A stretch of 64,000 nucleotides of DNA from Tabrizicola caldifontis (GTDB lineage Bacteria > Pseudomonadota > Alphaproteobacteria > Rhodobacterales > Rhodobacteraceae). Below the pieces are notes generated by a model, which was not told where the DNA came from, searched no databases, and saw only the letters and a list, made by a program, of their open reading frames with translations. Numbering within the stretch: position 1 is the stretch's first letter; every line of letters starts with the position of its first letter. The stretch covers positions 1-64,000 of the forward strand of contig NZ_SIJH01000006.1 in assembly GCF_004762095.1 (NCBI RefSeq), in the 5' to 3' direction. Both the position numbers and the translations under genes were made by a program. Shown here piece after piece: positions 63,179 through 64,000 of this stretch.

Positions 63179-64000
63179 ATGACCGACCCGATCGCGCGCG
63201 CCCTTTCCCTGCCGATCTGGACCGGCACGCCCCGCGCCGAACCCCTTGGCGGCGGAATCACGAATCTGAATGTTCTCGTCACCGATGCCAGAGGCCGCGC
63301 CGTGGTGCGCATCGGCGACGACATTCCCGTGCACCAGATCATGCGCTTCAACGAACTGGCCGCCAGCCGTGCGGCGCATGCTGCCGGGGTCTCGCCCGCC
63401 GTCCTGCACCATGAGCCCGGCGCGCTGGTGATCGACTTTGTCGCCAGCCGCACGATGAGCGCCGAGGATCTGCGCGACCAGGAGATGCTAGAACAGGCGC
63501 TTGCCTTGGTCATGCATGCGCACCGCGACATTCCGCGCCACCTGCGCGGCCCGGCGCTGACCTTCTGGGTCTTCCATGTCCTGCGCGACTATGCCGCCAC
63601 GCTGAAGGAGGGCCGCTCTCCTCATCGCCCGGCGCTTGCCGGCCTGCTGGACGAGGCGGCCGAGCTGGAACGGGCCGTCGGGCGGATCGAGCTGGTCTTC
63701 GGCCACAATGATCTTCTGCCCGCGAACTTCCTGCACGACGGCACCCGAATGTGGCTGATCGACTGGGACTATGCCGGCTGGGGGTCGCCCCTGTTCGACC
63801 TTGGGGGGCTTGCGGCGAATGCGGGCCTCGACATGACGCAGGAAGAATGGCTTCTAGCCGCCTACTATGGCACCTCGCCCGATGCCGACCTGTGGCGCCG
63901 CTACCGCGCGATGAAGGCGGCGGCGGCGCTGCGTGAGGCAATGTGGTCGATGGTGCAGGAAATCCATTCCGACCTCGACTTCGATTATGCCGCCTATACG
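63179..64000 (+). CDS. Choline-kinase-like phosphotransferase, 3' end outside window
   Basis: This open frame runs 274 codons from ATG 63179 to the window edge without a stop. It shows the aminoglycoside/choline kinase fold: LGGGITNLNVLV (nucleotide loop), FGHNDLLPANFLHDG (catalytic Brenner motif) and LIDWDYAGWGSPLFDL (metal site). It is most like the choline/ethanolamine kinase (LicA) branch, and would phosphorylate an amino alcohol. The 191-base gap before it shows no clear promoter. Confidence 0.85.
   Translation, partial: MTDPIARALSLPIWTGTPRAEPLGGGITNLNVLVTDARGRAVVRIGDDIPVHQIMRFNELAASRAAHAAGVSPAVLHHEPGALVIDFVASRTMSAEDLRDQEMLEQALALVMHAHRDIPRHLRGPALTFWVFHVLRDYAATLKEGRSPHRPALAGLLDEAAELERAVGRIELVFGHNDLLPANFLHDGTRMWLIDWDYAGWGSPLFDLGGLAANAGLDMTQEEWLLAAYYGTSPDADLWRRYRAMKAAAALREAMWSMVQEIHSDLDFDYAAYT

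Overview
The window is high-GC alphaproteobacterial chromosome, most likely from the order Rhodobacterales. The reasons are the gene orders clpP-clpX, NDUFA12-mlaD-DUF2155 facing aat-accC-accB, and radA-cvpA-purF, together with HutF-type histidine catabolism and several dimethylglycine-dehydrogenase-like FAD/GcvT fusions. Genus cannot be fixed from the sequence alone.

Layout. (1) 1-3387 is accessory DNA: the cut end of an IS5-family element, a DNA methyltransferase followed by a 160-residue protein that could be its restriction partner, and a three-gene minus-strand cluster that includes a GNAT acetyltransferase. (2) 3388-13200 is a compact 9.8-kb integrated element bounded by 48-bp direct repeats of the 3' half of tRNA-Asn. 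It carries a tyrosine integrase, an AlpA-like regulator, a primase/helicase replication protein, iteron-like repeats, small-terminase, HK97-type major capsid, prohead protease and portal genes, and an opposite-strand MltR/HEPN-like gene. It has no large terminase, connector, tail or lysis gene. This is the expected content of a capsid-forming phage satellite (cf-PICI-like) rather than an autonomous prophage, and it is the most interesting system in the window. (3) 13154-34404 is ordinary chromosome: tRNA-Asn, an MBL-fold hydrolase, a sensor kinase, a CAP-domain protein, a CDP-alcohol phosphatidyltransferase, a domain-permuted photolyase-like protein, clpPX, the NDUFA12/mlaD/DUF2155 and aat/accCB groups, preT-dedA-preA for pyrimidine reduction, cysS-cimA-squalene-synthase-like, an MFS transporter, a DNA glycosylase and a carboxylesterase. 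(4) 34448-41022 is a histidine utilisation locus: hutI-hutH-hutU leftward, hutF-hutC rightward, and a HutC-type operator between them. (5) 41101-53086 is a LysR-controlled, tightly coupled catabolic operon: two covalent-FAD/GcvT dehydrogenases, an MDR reductase, a non-pyrrolysine MttB-family methyltransferase, an aldehyde dehydrogenase, a beta-hydroxyacid dehydrogenase and a PLP lyase. It probably degrades an unidentified N-methylated (betaine-type) compound. (6) 53137-64000 holds an SDR, purF-cvpA-radA, an M20 amidohydrolase, a large multi-PAS hybrid histidine kinase and a choline-kinase-like gene cut by the window edge.

How the parts work together. In the satellite, Int with AlpA would control excision at tRNA-Asn, and the primase/helicase would replicate the circle from repeats beside its gene. 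TerS, portal, protease and capsid would build and load a satellite-specific head, while the large terminase and tail would have to come from a helper phage. In the host part, the hut genes turn histidine into formylglutamate (hutG is not in view). The betaine-type operon would strip methyl groups one by one, oxidise the resulting aldehyde and process the carbon skeleton.
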